Assembly: GCA_023251095.1 (NCBI GenBank)
Contig: JAHEZL010000013.1
Location: 55,790-119,789 of the forward strand
Reading direction: 5' to 3'
Length of the DNA: 64,000 bases
DNA from: Flavobacteriales bacterium
GTDB lineage: Bacteria; Bacteroidota; Bacteroidia; Flavobacteriales_C; GCA-002722245
Part shown: positions 1 through 9,260 of the stretch, one piece after another
Position numbering within the stretch: position 1 is the first letter of the stretch
How the letters are laid out: each line of letters starts with the position of its first letter
Notes under the pieces: model-generated
What the model saw: the letters and a program-made list of their open reading frames with translations, nothing else
Database searches by the model: none
Told to the model about the DNA's origin: nothing
Made by a program: the position numbers and the translations under genes

Positions 1-1345
1 CCATCTGGTATTTCAATCCCCACAACCAGCCGCCTTTTTCGTATTTGTATTCGCCGTTCCATTCAAAATTATAAATGGTGGCGTTGAGCTGACTCCGCGT
101 GTGATTGAGAAAGGAACCTGCGCCTAAATTAAAAGCTACTTTTCCGAAATCGGTACTTCCCAAATCATTTTCCAGAGAGTTAAGCGCATAGGCACCCAAA
201 ATATCGAAACCTACTTTTTCATTTGTGTTGTAGGCCGAGGTGTTGAATTTCATTTTTAGGCGGTAGTTCGGTTTGTATTCGGCCGAGAAGGCTCCGAAAT
301 AACTTTCAAATATATCGTCCTCTTTTCCTTCAAAAAATACTTTTAACTGAAAAGCATTGTTGATCCCACCAAACCTGGTTTCTCTGTTGGCAGGAATAGA
401 GAAAAATTCATTGCGTGCGATGTTTCCCAAAAAAGAGATTTCCCATTTTTTACCGAGAGGATAAGTGATGTAGGTTTGAAAATCAATAAAATTTGGTTTG
501 TAAGTTCCCTGTGTTTCTGTGGAGTTGAGTAAATAAGCATTTGATTTTTGGCGGAAGCCCATCAGATAAGTTCCTTTGTTACGGGCGAATTTTCCTTCGG
601 TATGAGCCCGAACACCTAGTAAACTAAGGTTAAGCGAGTGGGCTATGGAATCGGGTTTTTTGTAGGTGATGTCCAGTACCGACGACATTTTATCTCCGAA
701 ACGGGCTTCGAAACCACCGGCATAAAAATTAAGATTGTCGACCATATCCGAGTTCACAAAACTCAATCCTTCCTGCTCTCCCGCACGCACCAGTAGGGGT
801 CGGAAGATTTCAATGCCGTTGACATAAATTAAATTTTCATCGAAGTTTCCTCCGCGAACGGAGTATTGACTGCTTAGTTCATTGTTGTTGCTTACTCCGG
901 GCAATGATTTTATAATGTCGGTTGCGTCACCACCGGCCGAAACAAAGTTATTGAGGTGTTTCGCATTGATTTTTATTTCTCCCTTGCTGTTTTTTTCTCT
1001 TTCAATTTTTATCACTTTAGTGGATAAAATATGGAGAGTCATTACCATATTTAAATTAAGCTTTTCACCCGGTGCCACTTTAATTTTTTTGATGATGGGC
1101 AGATAGTTGATCTGGGTGAATTCCAGCGTGAAAGCTTTATTGGCCGGTAATTTTATGGCAAAGGTACCACTGTCGCCGGTGCTGTTTATTTCACGGAGTT
1201 CACTTACGTATATGTAAACGTCTTTAATTAAAGTTCCGTTGCTGTCTCTAAGGGAACCATATACTTCTCCCTGATCTTGCGCCAAACTTTGAATCGAACA
1301 AAAGGCAAGAAAAAAGAGAATGATATGTGAAAAGCTACTTTTCAA
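1..1345 (-). CDS. TonB-dependent receptor, N-terminal part (cut by window edge)
   Basis: Outer-membrane receptor that would import a ligand using TonB energy. About 448 residues are present; the rest of the barrel lies off the left edge. I see a hydrophobic signal peptide ending near SLAQ, a carboxypeptidase-like regulatory domain at about residues 25-105, and a plug domain from about 125 with SVRGGNFDENLIYVNG and the GGFEARFGDKMSSVLD segment typical of this family. The start is TTG at 1345: an in-frame TAA lies two codons upstream and the first ATG comes only after about 100 residues. It overlaps the stop of the upstream gene by 11 bases, so the two are probably translationally coupled. The substrate cannot be told. 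Confidence 0.85.
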   Translation of the reverse strand, partial: MKSSFSHIILFFLAFCSIQSLAQDQGEVYGSLRDSNGTLIKDVYIYVSELREINSTGDSGTFAIKLPANKAFTLEFTQINYLPIIKKIKVAPGEKLNLNMVMTLHILSTKVIKIEREKNSKGEIKINAKHLNNFVSAGGDATDIIKSLPGVSNNNELSSQYSVRGGNFDENLIYVNGIEIFRPLLVRAGEQEGLSFVNSDMVDNLNFYAGGFEARFGDKMSSVLDITYKKPDSIAHSLNLSLLGVRAHTEGKFARNKGTYLMGFRQKSNAYLLNSTETQGTYKPNFIDFQTYITYPLGKKWEISFLGNIARNEFFSIPANRETRFGGINNAFQLKVFFEGKEDDIFESYFGAFSAEYKPNYRLKMKFNTSAYNTNEKVGFDILGAYALNSLENDLGSTDFGKVAFNLGAGSFLNHTRSQLNATIYNFEWNGEYKYEKGGWLWGLKYQM

Positions 1346-1964
1346 TTTTTAAATCACCGTTGCGCCAGGCTTTGATAAATTGAGCCCATGCGATAGGATT
1401 GAGCAGATTGTTTGGAGGCAATTGTCCGGCATAATACAATCTGCTTTTGTATTGATCCTGCTGCCATTTGTAATTCAAACTTGCGTCAGCGCGGTATTCA
1501 ACAGAATTGTCCACCTGCATTCTATTCAAATTCTTTTTTGCATTTTCCATATCGCCTTCGGGAACTTTCATGTTTTCGAAAGCATATTTAAACTGCTCAT
1601 AAGTGGGCCATCTAGAAATAATGATGGGTTCAATTTTACTTACTCTTTCCATGGTTTGAATCAAAGAATAAGAGGATTGAGAAAGGGTATCGGCAAGGAT
1701 ATACATTTCTGATTTATAGCCGTCGCAATAAAATCCTAGGGTGTCACCCAATGTAACTACCAAAGAGAAATAACCTGAAAAGTCGGTGAGGGTTTCGCGG
1801 GATGTTCTTTTCACCAGAATGTGGGCATAAGCCACGGGGTGCAGACTGTCTTTAGTAATGATAATCCCCGTGAGCTGAATTACTTTTTTTGAATTTTGTG
1901 CCACTAAGGACGAGCATGCGGATGAGAATGCTATCAAAAAGATATATAGAAATTTGTTTCTCAT
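1335..1964 (-). CDS. Small secreted protein with carboxypeptidase-like regulatory domain
   Basis: A 209-residue exported protein of unknown role. The N-terminus (MRNKFLYIFLIAFSSACSS) is a signal peptide; the Cys at position 17 could be a lipobox, but SLVAQ just after fits a Sec signal peptidase site equally well. Residues about 30-110 match the beta-sandwich carboxypeptidase-regulatory-like fold common at the front of Bacteroidota TonB receptors (GIIITKDSLHPVAYAHILV, then a DFSGYFS turn). The remainder has no domain I recognise. It is encoded directly upstream of, and overlapping, a TonB receptor, so it may work with it at the cell surface. That functional link is inference. Confidence 0.7.
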   Translation of the reverse strand: MRNKFLYIFLIAFSSACSSLVAQNSKKVIQLTGIIITKDSLHPVAYAHILVKRTSRETLTDFSGYFSLVVTLGDTLGFYCDGYKSEMYILADTLSQSSYSLIQTMERVSKIEPIIISRWPTYEQFKYAFENMKVPEGDMENAKKNLNRMQVDNSVEYRADASLNYKWQQDQYKSRLYYAGQLPPNNLLNPIAWAQFIKAWRNGDLKIEK

Positions 1965-1991
1965 GATGTAAAGCTAATAAAAACGGAGGGA

Positions 1992-3755
1992 CTATTTTAT
2001 TATTGTAAGCTTTACTTCTTGAGTATTTTTATTGCCGTCGGAAACCACCACTTTAACAGTGTGAGGGCCTTCTGTGAGGTATTTAGGGATATCAACTGTT
2101 AGGGTTTTGCTTTTCGGTTCAAGGAAGGCAATTTCCCAGTTGTCATCAAAATACACGTCGTATTTGTAGAGGCCGGTTCCCCAATCTTCAATCGTGAATT
2201 TTAGTTGAGTAAGAGCGGCAATACTTCCGTTGTTTTTAATGTTGACGAGAGAAACAAAGGGTTTTAGCGTATCGATACTTAAGCAGTAAGCGCCCAGATA
2301 TTTCACTTCGGCTTTCACGGTGTTGTTTCTGAATTCGGTGGTAAAGTGTTTGGAAGGAATACCATTGTTGTTCACCTTGGCAATGGTCAGTTTTTCTTTC
2401 ATGGGAAAGAGAGAACTGTCTACCGTAAAATACAAAATTACTTTTCGTTGAATGGGCGTTCCTTCACCCAATACCTGATGGATGTCGCTTAAGCAGCGGC
2501 CAATTTTTTCGCGTTTGGTATGTTTGAAGTTGGTGGAATTGTAAAAAGTGTAAGGCTTGATGTCGATGGTAAAAGTACTGTCGGTATATTGAAAATCCTG
2601 ATTGTGACAAACCAAGGGATCTTTGCAAATGGCAGGAGCAGTTCTTTCTATTTTTTTTCCCTGGCGCACCTTAAAATTTAAAGTGGTTTTATTTAAATAA
2701 GCATCGTAAACGGTGTAGGTGATGGTGTGCAGGTTGGTGTCCGACAAAATTATTCTTCCTTCATTTTCAACATTATCGTAGATGCCCAGTTGATTGTTTT
2801 GGTCCAGATAACTTTTGTGTATCCAGCGGTGATAGTTTGCACGGTAAGAATAATCGGTATGTGTGTTGATGTAGCGCGTATTACTGAAGGCAATGTGATC
2901 CATTTCGTGGCGGTATACTTCGTGACTGTCGATGGCCAATGAAATGATATAAACACCACATTGATTGGCATAGCCACTTAAGCGGTCGATAGTGGAAACC
3001 CCAAAGCCAATCGGGCCATACACCTCAATAGGATGGGGATGTACGGTAGAATCTTTTTCAGTATACAAATGATATTTTCCCTGAATTTTTACGGTGTGAA
3101 AATATTGTGCGGAAATTTGATTGTTGACAGATGACGAATCGGAAAGCGGATAAACTCTGATGCCATAAATTTCGGGAGGAATTTTATCTACTACCGGTAA
3201 GCCGAAAAGCAAAGGATTGCATTGAATATCTCCTTTTCTGATTTCAAAATGAATGTGAGGATGTTCGGAAGCACCTGTATTTCCTGAAAAAGCAACCATC
3301 TCTCCTTTTTTAACGAGGATAGAGTCGGGAGCAAAACGGTAGTCGGCGTCGTTCCATTGAACGTTGTGTTGTCGCTGACGGAGCAGACTGTCGATTCTCG
3401 GACTCATTTTATTTAAATGTGCATATACCGTTGTGAAACCGTTGGGGTGAGTAATGAAAAGAGTTCGGCCATAGCCGTATGGCGATAAATCAATTCGTGA
3501 TACATAACCATCTGCCGCTGCATAAACATTTCTCCATTCCACTCCGCCTGTTTTTACATCGAGTCCGCCGTGAAAATGGTTGTTTCTTAATTCTCCGAAA
3601 TTCCCCGCACAGCCCACCGGACCATCAGTCGGCCATATGAAATAACCTTTAGGATATTTTATAGCGTTGCTGTCGGTAACAATAGAATCCTGAGCGAAAG
3701 CATTCACACTGAAAAATAAAAGCAGAAGGAAAATGTTGTAAAAATTGTTTTTCAT
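1992..3755 (-). CDS. M23 family metallopeptidase (peptidoglycan endopeptidase)
   Basis: Predicted zinc endopeptidase acting on peptidoglycan cross-links in the periplasm. With the start at the ATG at 3755 the protein has 587 residues and opens with a clean signal peptide (IFLLLLFFSVNAFAQ); an upstream ATG at 3776 only adds seven residues before it. The M23 domain covers about residues 35-185: HGGLD supplies His62 and Asp66, and HPHIHFEI supplies the HxH pair at 167-169. The long C-terminal part (about 190-587) is beta-rich, has an Ig-like tail (GPHTVKVVVSDG) and no catalytic motif that I see. It is the first gene of the leftward run and is divergent from the GH3 gene. Confidence 0.85.
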   Translation of the reverse strand: MKNNFYNIFLLLLFFSVNAFAQDSIVTDSNAIKYPKGYFIWPTDGPVGCAGNFGELRNNHFHGGLDVKTGGVEWRNVYAAADGYVSRIDLSPYGYGRTLFITHPNGFTTVYAHLNKMSPRIDSLLRQRQHNVQWNDADYRFAPDSILVKKGEMVAFSGNTGASEHPHIHFEIRKGDIQCNPLLFGLPVVDKIPPEIYGIRVYPLSDSSSVNNQISAQYFHTVKIQGKYHLYTEKDSTVHPHPIEVYGPIGFGVSTIDRLSGYANQCGVYIISLAIDSHEVYRHEMDHIAFSNTRYINTHTDYSYRANYHRWIHKSYLDQNNQLGIYDNVENEGRIILSDTNLHTITYTVYDAYLNKTTLNFKVRQGKKIERTAPAICKDPLVCHNQDFQYTDSTFTIDIKPYTFYNSTNFKHTKREKIGRCLSDIHQVLGEGTPIQRKVILYFTVDSSLFPMKEKLTIAKVNNNGIPSKHFTTEFRNNTVKAEVKYLGAYCLSIDTLKPFVSLVNIKNNGSIAALTQLKFTIEDWGTGLYKYDVYFDDNWEIAFLEPKSKTLTVDIPKYLTEGPHTVKVVVSDGNKNTQEVKLTIIK

Positions 3756-3843
3756 CGCAGGCCCAAAAATACTCATCCTTGACCTTAATTGGATGCAAAT
3801 AATATCAACAAAGGATTGTTTAGTTCCATCGGTATTTTTATTA

Positions 3844-3872
3844 TTTGTGTAAATTTTACACTTTTGTCTTTG
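3844..3872 (+). promoter_or_regulatory. Candidate Bacteroidota promoter for the GH3 gene
   Basis: TTTG at 3844-3847, a 17-base spacer, then TGTCTTTG at 3865-3872, one mismatch from TAnnTTTG. The predicted transcript starts about 40 bases before the ATG at 3919. Read by eye only. Confidence 0.35.
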
Positions 3873-3918
3873 AATTCATCTTTTTATAAAATATATTTAG
3901 TTTCAAAGAGATTGTGTT

Positions 3919-6240
3919 ATGAGAAAATTATTGATTGTTACGGTGGCAGCTTTTGTGTTGTTGAGTTTTCAGAACAATGAAAAACAAGCTTTGTATAAAG
4001 ACGCTAAAGCCCCGGTGAATGAAAGAGTAGAAGATTTATTATCGAGAATGACTTTGGATGAAAAAGTGGCGCAGTTGATGTGCATGTGGGAAACAAAAAA
4101 AGCATTTTGTGATGCTAAAAATAATTTTGATGTAAAGAAAGCTTCTGTTGTTTTGGCCAATGGTATGGGACAAATCGGAAGACCGTCGGAAGGAAAAAAC
4201 GCTTATGAAACGGTAGTTTTCGCCAATGCCATTCAAAAGTTTTTAATTGAAAAAACCCGTTTGGGAATTCCTGCCATGTTTCACGAAGAGTGTTTACACG
4301 GACACGCAGCGATTGACGCCACATCATTTTCACAACCCATCGGATTGGCTTCTACCTGGAACACTGAACTGATTCATGAGGTATTTACTTTAACCGCTAA
4401 AGAAGCGCGTGTAAGAGGAACGCATCAGGCGTTGTCGCCCGTTTTAGATGTTGCGCGTGAACCGCGATGGGGAAGGGTGGAGGAAACTTATGGTGAAGAT
4501 CCTTATTTAGTAAAAGAAATGGCGGTGACTGCAGTAAAAGCTTTTCAGGGAAATTTAACCAATGGATTAGATAATGAACACGTGTTCTCTACTTTAAAAC
4601 ATTTTGTGGCGCACGGACAACCTGAAAACGGCACCAATTGCGCACCGGTGAATGTATCCAACAGAGTGCTGCGCGAAGTGTTTATGTATCCTTTTCAAAA
4701 AGCCATTGAAGCCGGAGCGGAGAGTGTAATGTCTTCTTACAATGAGGTAGATGCTGTTCCTTCTCATGCCAATAAATGGCTGCTGACGGAGGTTTTAAGA
4801 AATGAATGGAAATTTAAAGGAGTGGTGGTTTCTGATTATTACGGAATTCAGGAATTGAATAACCGACATCACATTACCGCCGACACGCTTAAAATGGCTG
4901 ATCTGGCCATCAATGCGGGAGTTACCATGGAACTTCCCGAACCGGCTGTTTATCCTAAACTGAAAGATCTGGTAAAGCAGGGAAAGATTTCTGAAAAAGT
5001 AATTGATGAAAAAGTGCGTTTGGTTTTGCGACATAAATTTTTGTCGGGAGCTTTTGATCATCCTTATGCTGATCCTAAAAAAGCGCAGGAAATAGTGGGT
5101 AGTGCGCAAGGCGATGCTTTGTCGCTTAAAGTGGGAGAGGAGACGATGGTATTGTTGAAAAATGAAAATTCATTAGCTCCTCTCGATGTAAAAAAATACA
5201 AAACCATAGCAGTGATCGGTCCCAATGCTAAAGATACTTTACTGGGTGGCTACAGCGGAGTTCCCAAACATTTTGTAACGGTGCTGGAGGGTGTGAAAAA
5301 ATTGGTAGGTGCCGAAGCAAAAGTGAACTATGCCGAAGGTTGTAAAATCACCTTGCCCGGAAGATGGGAAGACGATAAAGTTTTGTTGAATTCATATGAA
5401 AACGATGAAAAGCTCATCAATGAAGCCATTGTCGTTGCTAAAAATTCTGATGTAATTATTTTGGCCATCGGCGGAAATGAGCAAACTTCCAGAGAGGCGT
5501 GGAACGACAATCACATGGGAGATCGTTCGCATTTGGATTTGCTTGGCCGACAAATGGATTTGGTTAAAGCCTTGGAGAAAACAGGAAAACCTATTGTGGT
5601 ACTGTTGTTCAATGGCAGTCCGATATGCATCAATTATATCAGTGAGCACATTCCAACCATTTTTGAATGCTGGTATCTCGGACAGGAATCGGGAACGGCT
5701 GTGGCCAATGTATTGTTTGGAAAAGTGAGTCCGTCGGGAAAATTACCCATCAGCATTCCGCGATCAGTAGGGCATATACCATCTTACTACAATTACAAAC
5801 CATCGGCAAGAAGAGGTTATTTGTTTGATGATGTTTCATCTTTATACACTTTTGGTTATGGCTTGAGCTATTCCTCTTTTGAGCTGGGAGCGCCTGTTTT
5901 AAGTAAAAATAAAATTGCTACAGATGAAAAAGTAACGGTTTCGGTAAAGGTGACCAACACCGGAAAATATGAAGCGAAGGAAGTGGTGCAATTGTATATT
6001 CACGATGAGGAATGCTCGGTTACTAGGCCAATAAAGGAATTGAAAGGTTTTAGAAAGATTTCCTTAAAACAGGGAGAAAGCAGGGTAGTGGAATTTTTAC
6101 TCGACAAAGAAAGTTTTGCCTGCTGGAACATCGATATGAAATATGTGGTGGAGCCGGGAAATTTCACCATTATGACGGGAACTTCCTCTCTGGATAAAGA
6201 TCTTCAGAAAACAACGTTAACAGTGGTGGAATATAAGTAA
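3919..6240 (+). CDS. Glycoside hydrolase family 3 (beta-glucosidase/beta-xylosidase type)
   Basis: Secreted glycosidase of 773 residues that would remove terminal beta-linked glucose or xylose from oligosaccharides. After a signal peptide (LLIVTVAAFVLLSF) comes the TIM-barrel domain with MTLDEKVAQLM, the KHFVAHGQPENGTN segment and GVVVSDYYGI, whose Asp306 is the expected nucleophile. A second alpha/beta sandwich domain follows (about 400-640), then a fibronectin III-like domain (KVTVSVKVTNTGKYEAKEVV) near 680-770. This matches the three-domain family layout and length. It stands alone, convergent with thiL with a single base between the two genes. It could finish digestion of beta-1,3-glucan started by the GH81 protein at 43-49 kb, but substrate specificity is not readable here. 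Confidence 0.9.
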   Translation: MRKLLIVTVAAFVLLSFQNNEKQALYKDAKAPVNERVEDLLSRMTLDEKVAQLMCMWETKKAFCDAKNNFDVKKASVVLANGMGQIGRPSEGKNAYETVVFANAIQKFLIEKTRLGIPAMFHEECLHGHAAIDATSFSQPIGLASTWNTELIHEVFTLTAKEARVRGTHQALSPVLDVAREPRWGRVEETYGEDPYLVKEMAVTAVKAFQGNLTNGLDNEHVFSTLKHFVAHGQPENGTNCAPVNVSNRVLREVFMYPFQKAIEAGAESVMSSYNEVDAVPSHANKWLLTEVLRNEWKFKGVVVSDYYGIQELNNRHHITADTLKMADLAINAGVTMELPEPAVYPKLKDLVKQGKISEKVIDEKVRLVLRHKFLSGAFDHPYADPKKAQEIVGSAQGDALSLKVGEETMVLLKNENSLAPLDVKKYKTIAVIGPNAKDTLLGGYSGVPKHFVTVLEGVKKLVGAEAKVNYAEGCKITLPGRWEDDKVLLNSYENDEKLINEAIVVAKNSDVIILAIGGNEQTSREAWNDNHMGDRSHLDLLGRQMDLVKALEKTGKPIVVLLFNGSPICINYISEHIPTIFECWYLGQESGTAVANVLFGKVSPSGKLPISIPRSVGHIPSYYNYKPSARRGYLFDDVSSLYTFGYGLSYSSFELGAPVLSKNKIATDEKVTVSVKVTNTGKYEAKEVVQLYIHDEECSVTRPIKELKGFRKISLKQGESRVVEFLLDKESFACWNIDMKYVVEPGNFTIMTGTSSLDKDLQKTTLTVVEYK

Positions 6241-6241
6241 G

Positions 6242-7291
6242 CTAATTTCTGTCTTTGAAGGCATTCCATCCCTGAGCTTTCAACTCATGACGCGAACCAT
6301 CTTTGGCAATAAGGCTGCAGCCGTTGCTTTTGGCAGTGAAATGGCCTATTACCGTAACCAGAGGATTGCTTTTTACTTTGTCGTAATCAGCCAAATCAAT
6401 GGCAAATAAAAGTTCATAATCTTCACCACCGTTTAAAGCGGCAACAGTAGGGTCAATACCAAATTCCATGGCTCTGTCGAGGGTTTGCGGATCCAACGGA
6501 ATTTTTTCTTCGTACAGTTCCACACCTAAATCCGATTGAGAACAAAGGTGTAATATTTCAGAAGCCAATCCGTCGGAAATATCAATCATTGCTGTAGGAA
6601 CCAACTTCATGTCTTTAAACATTCTGAATACATCGGCACGTGGTTCAGGTTTAAGCTGACGTTCCAGTATATAATCATTTCCATCAAGATCAGGTTGTGC
6701 TTTCGGACTCTCCATAAAAACTGCTTTTTCTCTTTCCAGCACTTGCAGTCCCATGTAAGCTCCGCCTAAATCGCCGCTTACCACCAGTAATTGATTTTCT
6801 TTTGCAGTGTTTCTGTAAACGATATTTTTTTCGTCGGCATAACCAATAGCAGTGATGCTGATCACCAGTCCGCTGGTGGAAGAAGAAGTGTCGCCACCCA
6901 CCAAATCAACGTTGTAATTTTTGCAAGCCAGCAATATTCCTGAATACAATTCTTCCACTGCTTCCAGGGAAAAGCGATTGGATAAAGCCACTGAAACCGT
7001 AATTTGTTTTGGTTCGGCGTTCATCGCGTAAATGTCGCTGAGGTTTACTGACACCGCTTTGTAGCCGAGGTGCCTGAGCGGAACATAGGATAAATCAAAA
7101 TGAACACCTTCTACCAGCATATCGGTAGAAACCACTGTTTTTTTTCCTTCGCTATCTAACACAGCAGCATCGTCGCCAATGCCTTTGATAGTGGATTTAT
7201 GTTCAATGTTAACACTGTTTTTAATGTGATTGATCAATCCGAATTCTCCTAATTCAGATAGTTCGGTACGGTTGTCTTTGTTTTCAAACAT
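6242..7291 (-). CDS. thiL: Thiamine-monophosphate kinase
   Basis: Cytoplasmic kinase that phosphorylates thiamine monophosphate to thiamine pyrophosphate. The 349-residue length and the motifs fit ThiL: GIGDDAAVL near the N-terminus, the STDMLVEGVHFD metal site, VNLSDIYAMNAEP, GGDTSSS, and the C-terminal DISDGLASEI and NGGEDYELLF segments. I chose the ATG at 7291 because the protein then opens MFENKDNRTELSELGEFGL as in relatives; the ATG at 7306 would add five residues. It is the last gene behind two glycosyltransferases with only 17 bases between, so it may share their transcript although it belongs to cofactor metabolism. Confidence 0.93.
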   Translation of the reverse strand: MFENKDNRTELSELGEFGLINHIKNSVNIEHKSTIKGIGDDAAVLDSEGKKTVVSTDMLVEGVHFDLSYVPLRHLGYKAVSVNLSDIYAMNAEPKQITVSVALSNRFSLEAVEELYSGILLACKNYNVDLVGGDTSSSTSGLVISITAIGYADEKNIVYRNTAKENQLLVVSGDLGGAYMGLQVLEREKAVFMESPKAQPDLDGNDYILERQLKPEPRADVFRMFKDMKLVPTAMIDISDGLASEILHLCSQSDLGVELYEEKIPLDPQTLDRAMEFGIDPTVAALNGGEDYELLFAIDLADYDKVKSNPLVTVIGHFTAKSNGCSLIAKDGSRHELKAQGWNAFKDRN

Positions 7292-7308
7292 GAAACAAAA
7301 ATACACAT

Positions 7309-8178
7309 TTAGTTAAGAGAATAAAGAATTTGAGAGATTAAGCGCCAACGGTATTTGAATAATTTAGGGAAGAAAATTTTTACAATCAGGTGTTCTCTTT
7401 TTTGTAGTCCGTGGCGTTCACAAAAAGAAAGGATGTTTATTATTTTCTCTTTTTTTCTCAATAAATAGTTGAGTATTTCAAGGTTGTCGGTTTTGTTGTA
7501 TTGTGTATATATTTTTTGAATTTCTGCTATTCTTTTTTCAGCTCCGCTTCCCGATTTATGGGCTTCGTGAATGCGGTAAGCGGAAAGGTATTTGTTGGTG
7601 AAAACAGAAATCACTCCTTTTTCATGTGCACGAATGAACCATTCCCAATCAAAGCAATAATGCATGTTTAAGTTCAGCGCGCCAACTTTTTGCCAGGCTT
7701 TTTTAGTCCAGAATGAACTGGGCTGAATATAAAAATCATAGTCGGTGATTTGATGCGTATCATTTGCTTTGCATACATCTGATCCGTAAGCAAGCGGCGA
7801 ATTTTCTTTAAAATGAAAGCAATTACCGGCAAGGATTGTTTCATTTTCAATATTGAGTTGTTGCGCAACATAATGCAAGGTTCCCGGCATAAAAAAATCA
7901 TCGGAATTGAGCCAGCATAAAATATCACCTGTAGCTTTTGCAAACCCCTGATTGATGGCGTCAGCCTGACCTTTATCGGGAGCACTTTGCCAGAAGGTAA
8001 TGTGTTGAGCATGTTTTTTTATTATATCCACAGTGTTATCGGTGCTGCCGCCATCCATAATGATATACTCAATATTAGGATAGTCTTGCATCAATACCGA
8101 TTGTATGGTTTCTTCAATAAACTGGCCTTGATTGAAGCTGGGGGTGATGACTGATATTTTGGGGAAATTTCCTATCAC
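7309..8178 (-). CDS. Family 2 glycosyltransferase
   Basis: A 289-residue GT-A type transferase that adds a sugar from a nucleotide donor to a surface glycan. The N-terminal half carries the classic GT2 signatures: ISVITPSFNQGQFIEETI, DGGSTDNT, KGQADAINQGF and the metal-binding LNSDDFF (DxD-like). YCFDWEWFIRA in the middle fits the acceptor/catalytic ED region. The tail is basic and may lie on the membrane. It starts at GTG (8178), overlapping the stop of the upstream transferase gene as GTGA, which indicates coupled translation. Donor and acceptor are unknown; closeness to the nonulosonate cluster suggests the same glycan. Confidence 0.88.
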   Translation of the reverse strand: MIGNFPKISVITPSFNQGQFIEETIQSVLMQDYPNIEYIIMDGGSTDNTVDIIKKHAQHITFWQSAPDKGQADAINQGFAKATGDILCWLNSDDFFMPGTLHYVAQQLNIENETILAGNCFHFKENSPLAYGSDVCKANDTHQITDYDFYIQPSSFWTKKAWQKVGALNLNMHYCFDWEWFIRAHEKGVISVFTNKYLSAYRIHEAHKSGSGAEKRIAEIQKIYTQYNKTDNLEILNYLLRKKEKIINILSFCERHGLQKREHLIVKIFFPKLFKYRWRLISQILYSLN

Positions 8179-9119
8179 GCTTGTGTTTTTGCTTTCCAGA
8201 TTCGGGGTTGAATTTCTTCAAAGATATAATTATTCATGCCCCAGGAATCATTGTTTTTGTATGGAATGTTTTTTCCGTCAATAATATAATCGATTCGGCT
8301 TTGATCACCATGAGTAGCATTCGCTCCATTGATTAAGGATTCGGGATGATCCAAATGATAGTGATTGCCAAGAGCCATTGTTTTAAGGGAAGAATGCAGT
8401 AATTGTTTAAGACCGTTAGAATCTACGCCGTTTCTTACATCACTTAAGCTTTCATCGTAACCCGTCGCTTTCAACCAGTTTTCCTTATGTGTTAAGATGA
8501 AATTACCCACTACGCTTTCCAGCACGCTGTTGGCAGGAAAAGAACTTAAAATGTTCTTCTTGTTCTCAAGATATTCTTTTTTAATGGGTTGATTGTCCCA
8601 TTGAATATTGTTGTAGTGTGTGCCATATACCAATTCTTTGTTTAAAGTTTCAAATGAAATATCGGCTCCTATCAATACATCGGCATTTACCAAAATAATC
8701 CAATCACCGGATGCCTTTCGGATACCGAGGTTTTTAGCAAAGTATTCTAAGATGGGAAAATTCTTTTTGGTAATTAATTGTTTATGAATTTCATTGGAAA
8801 CAATGAAGCATTTTGCGTTGGGGTACCGGGCCGAAATCCATGTGCAATCACTGTCTTTGTCTTCAATAGGATTCCATTCAATGTAAATCAGTTCCGCATT
8901 TGGAAATAAACTGAGATTCCAATCCATGGTGGTTTTTAAGCGCAAAGAAAAATCGCCGCCGTAATTGTCATTTCTACCAACCACTACAATTGATAGGGAA
9001 GACACCTTTTCTTTTTTTGAAAAATCAATCAGTTTTTTAATGCGCCATTGTAGTTTTATCACACTATGCTTCAGTGTTCTAATTCTCCATTCCAGTGCGG
9101 CATTAATTCTTTGAAGCAT
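8175..9119 (-). CDS. GT-A-like glycosyltransferase
   Basis: A 314-residue predicted cytoplasmic transferase. The N-terminus is a basic amphipathic helix (about 1-35), then SLSIVVVGRNDNYGG opens a nucleotide-sugar-binding fold. LGIRKASGDWIILVNADV is the GT-A pattern with a DxD-like NADV, and residues near 200-250 (GNFILTHKENWLKATGYDE) resemble the C-terminal galactosyltransferase-like half seen in chondroitin-synthase-type enzymes. Similarity to GT2 is real but looser than for its neighbour. It is the first gene of an operon with the next GT2 and thiL, and a promoter-like site lies just upstream. Confidence 0.7.
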   Translation of the reverse strand: MLQRINAALEWRIRTLKHSVIKLQWRIKKLIDFSKKEKVSSLSIVVVGRNDNYGGDFSLRLKTTMDWNLSLFPNAELIYIEWNPIEDKDSDCTWISARYPNAKCFIVSNEIHKQLITKKNFPILEYFAKNLGIRKASGDWIILVNADVLIGADISFETLNKELVYGTHYNNIQWDNQPIKKEYLENKKNILSSFPANSVLESVVGNFILTHKENWLKATGYDESLSDVRNGVDSNGLKQLLHSSLKTMALGNHYHLDHPESLINGANATHGDQSRIDYIIDGKNIPYKNNDSWGMNNYIFEEIQPRIWKAKTQA

Positions 9120-9143
9120 GGTTTATTGTTCTGATTAAAGATA

Positions 9144-9174
9144 CAAGATTAGATAAATTTTTAGTGTCGTACAA
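9144..9174 (-). promoter_or_regulatory. Candidate promoter for the glycosyltransferase-thiL operon
   Basis: On the minus strand: TTG (9174-9172), a 20-base spacer and TAATCTTG (9151-9144), one mismatch from TAnnTTTG. The start codon is at 9119. It sits back to back with the neuD-like promoter. Confidence 0.4.
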
Positions 9175-9195
9175 TTCTGTACATTATAGAATGGA

Positions 9196-9222
9196 TTGTT
9201 TAGCGTAAAAATGCTAATTTCG
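9196..9222 (+). promoter_or_regulatory. Candidate promoter for the NeuD-like operon
   Basis: TTG at 9196-9198, a 16-base spacer and TAATTTCG at 9215-9222, one mismatch from TAnnTTTG. The ATG follows at 9261. This would drive the four-gene plus-strand half of the nonulosonate locus. Confidence 0.35.
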
Positions 9223-9260
9223 TAGCGATTCCACCCAAGTGAAAATATTTTAGAATAAAT

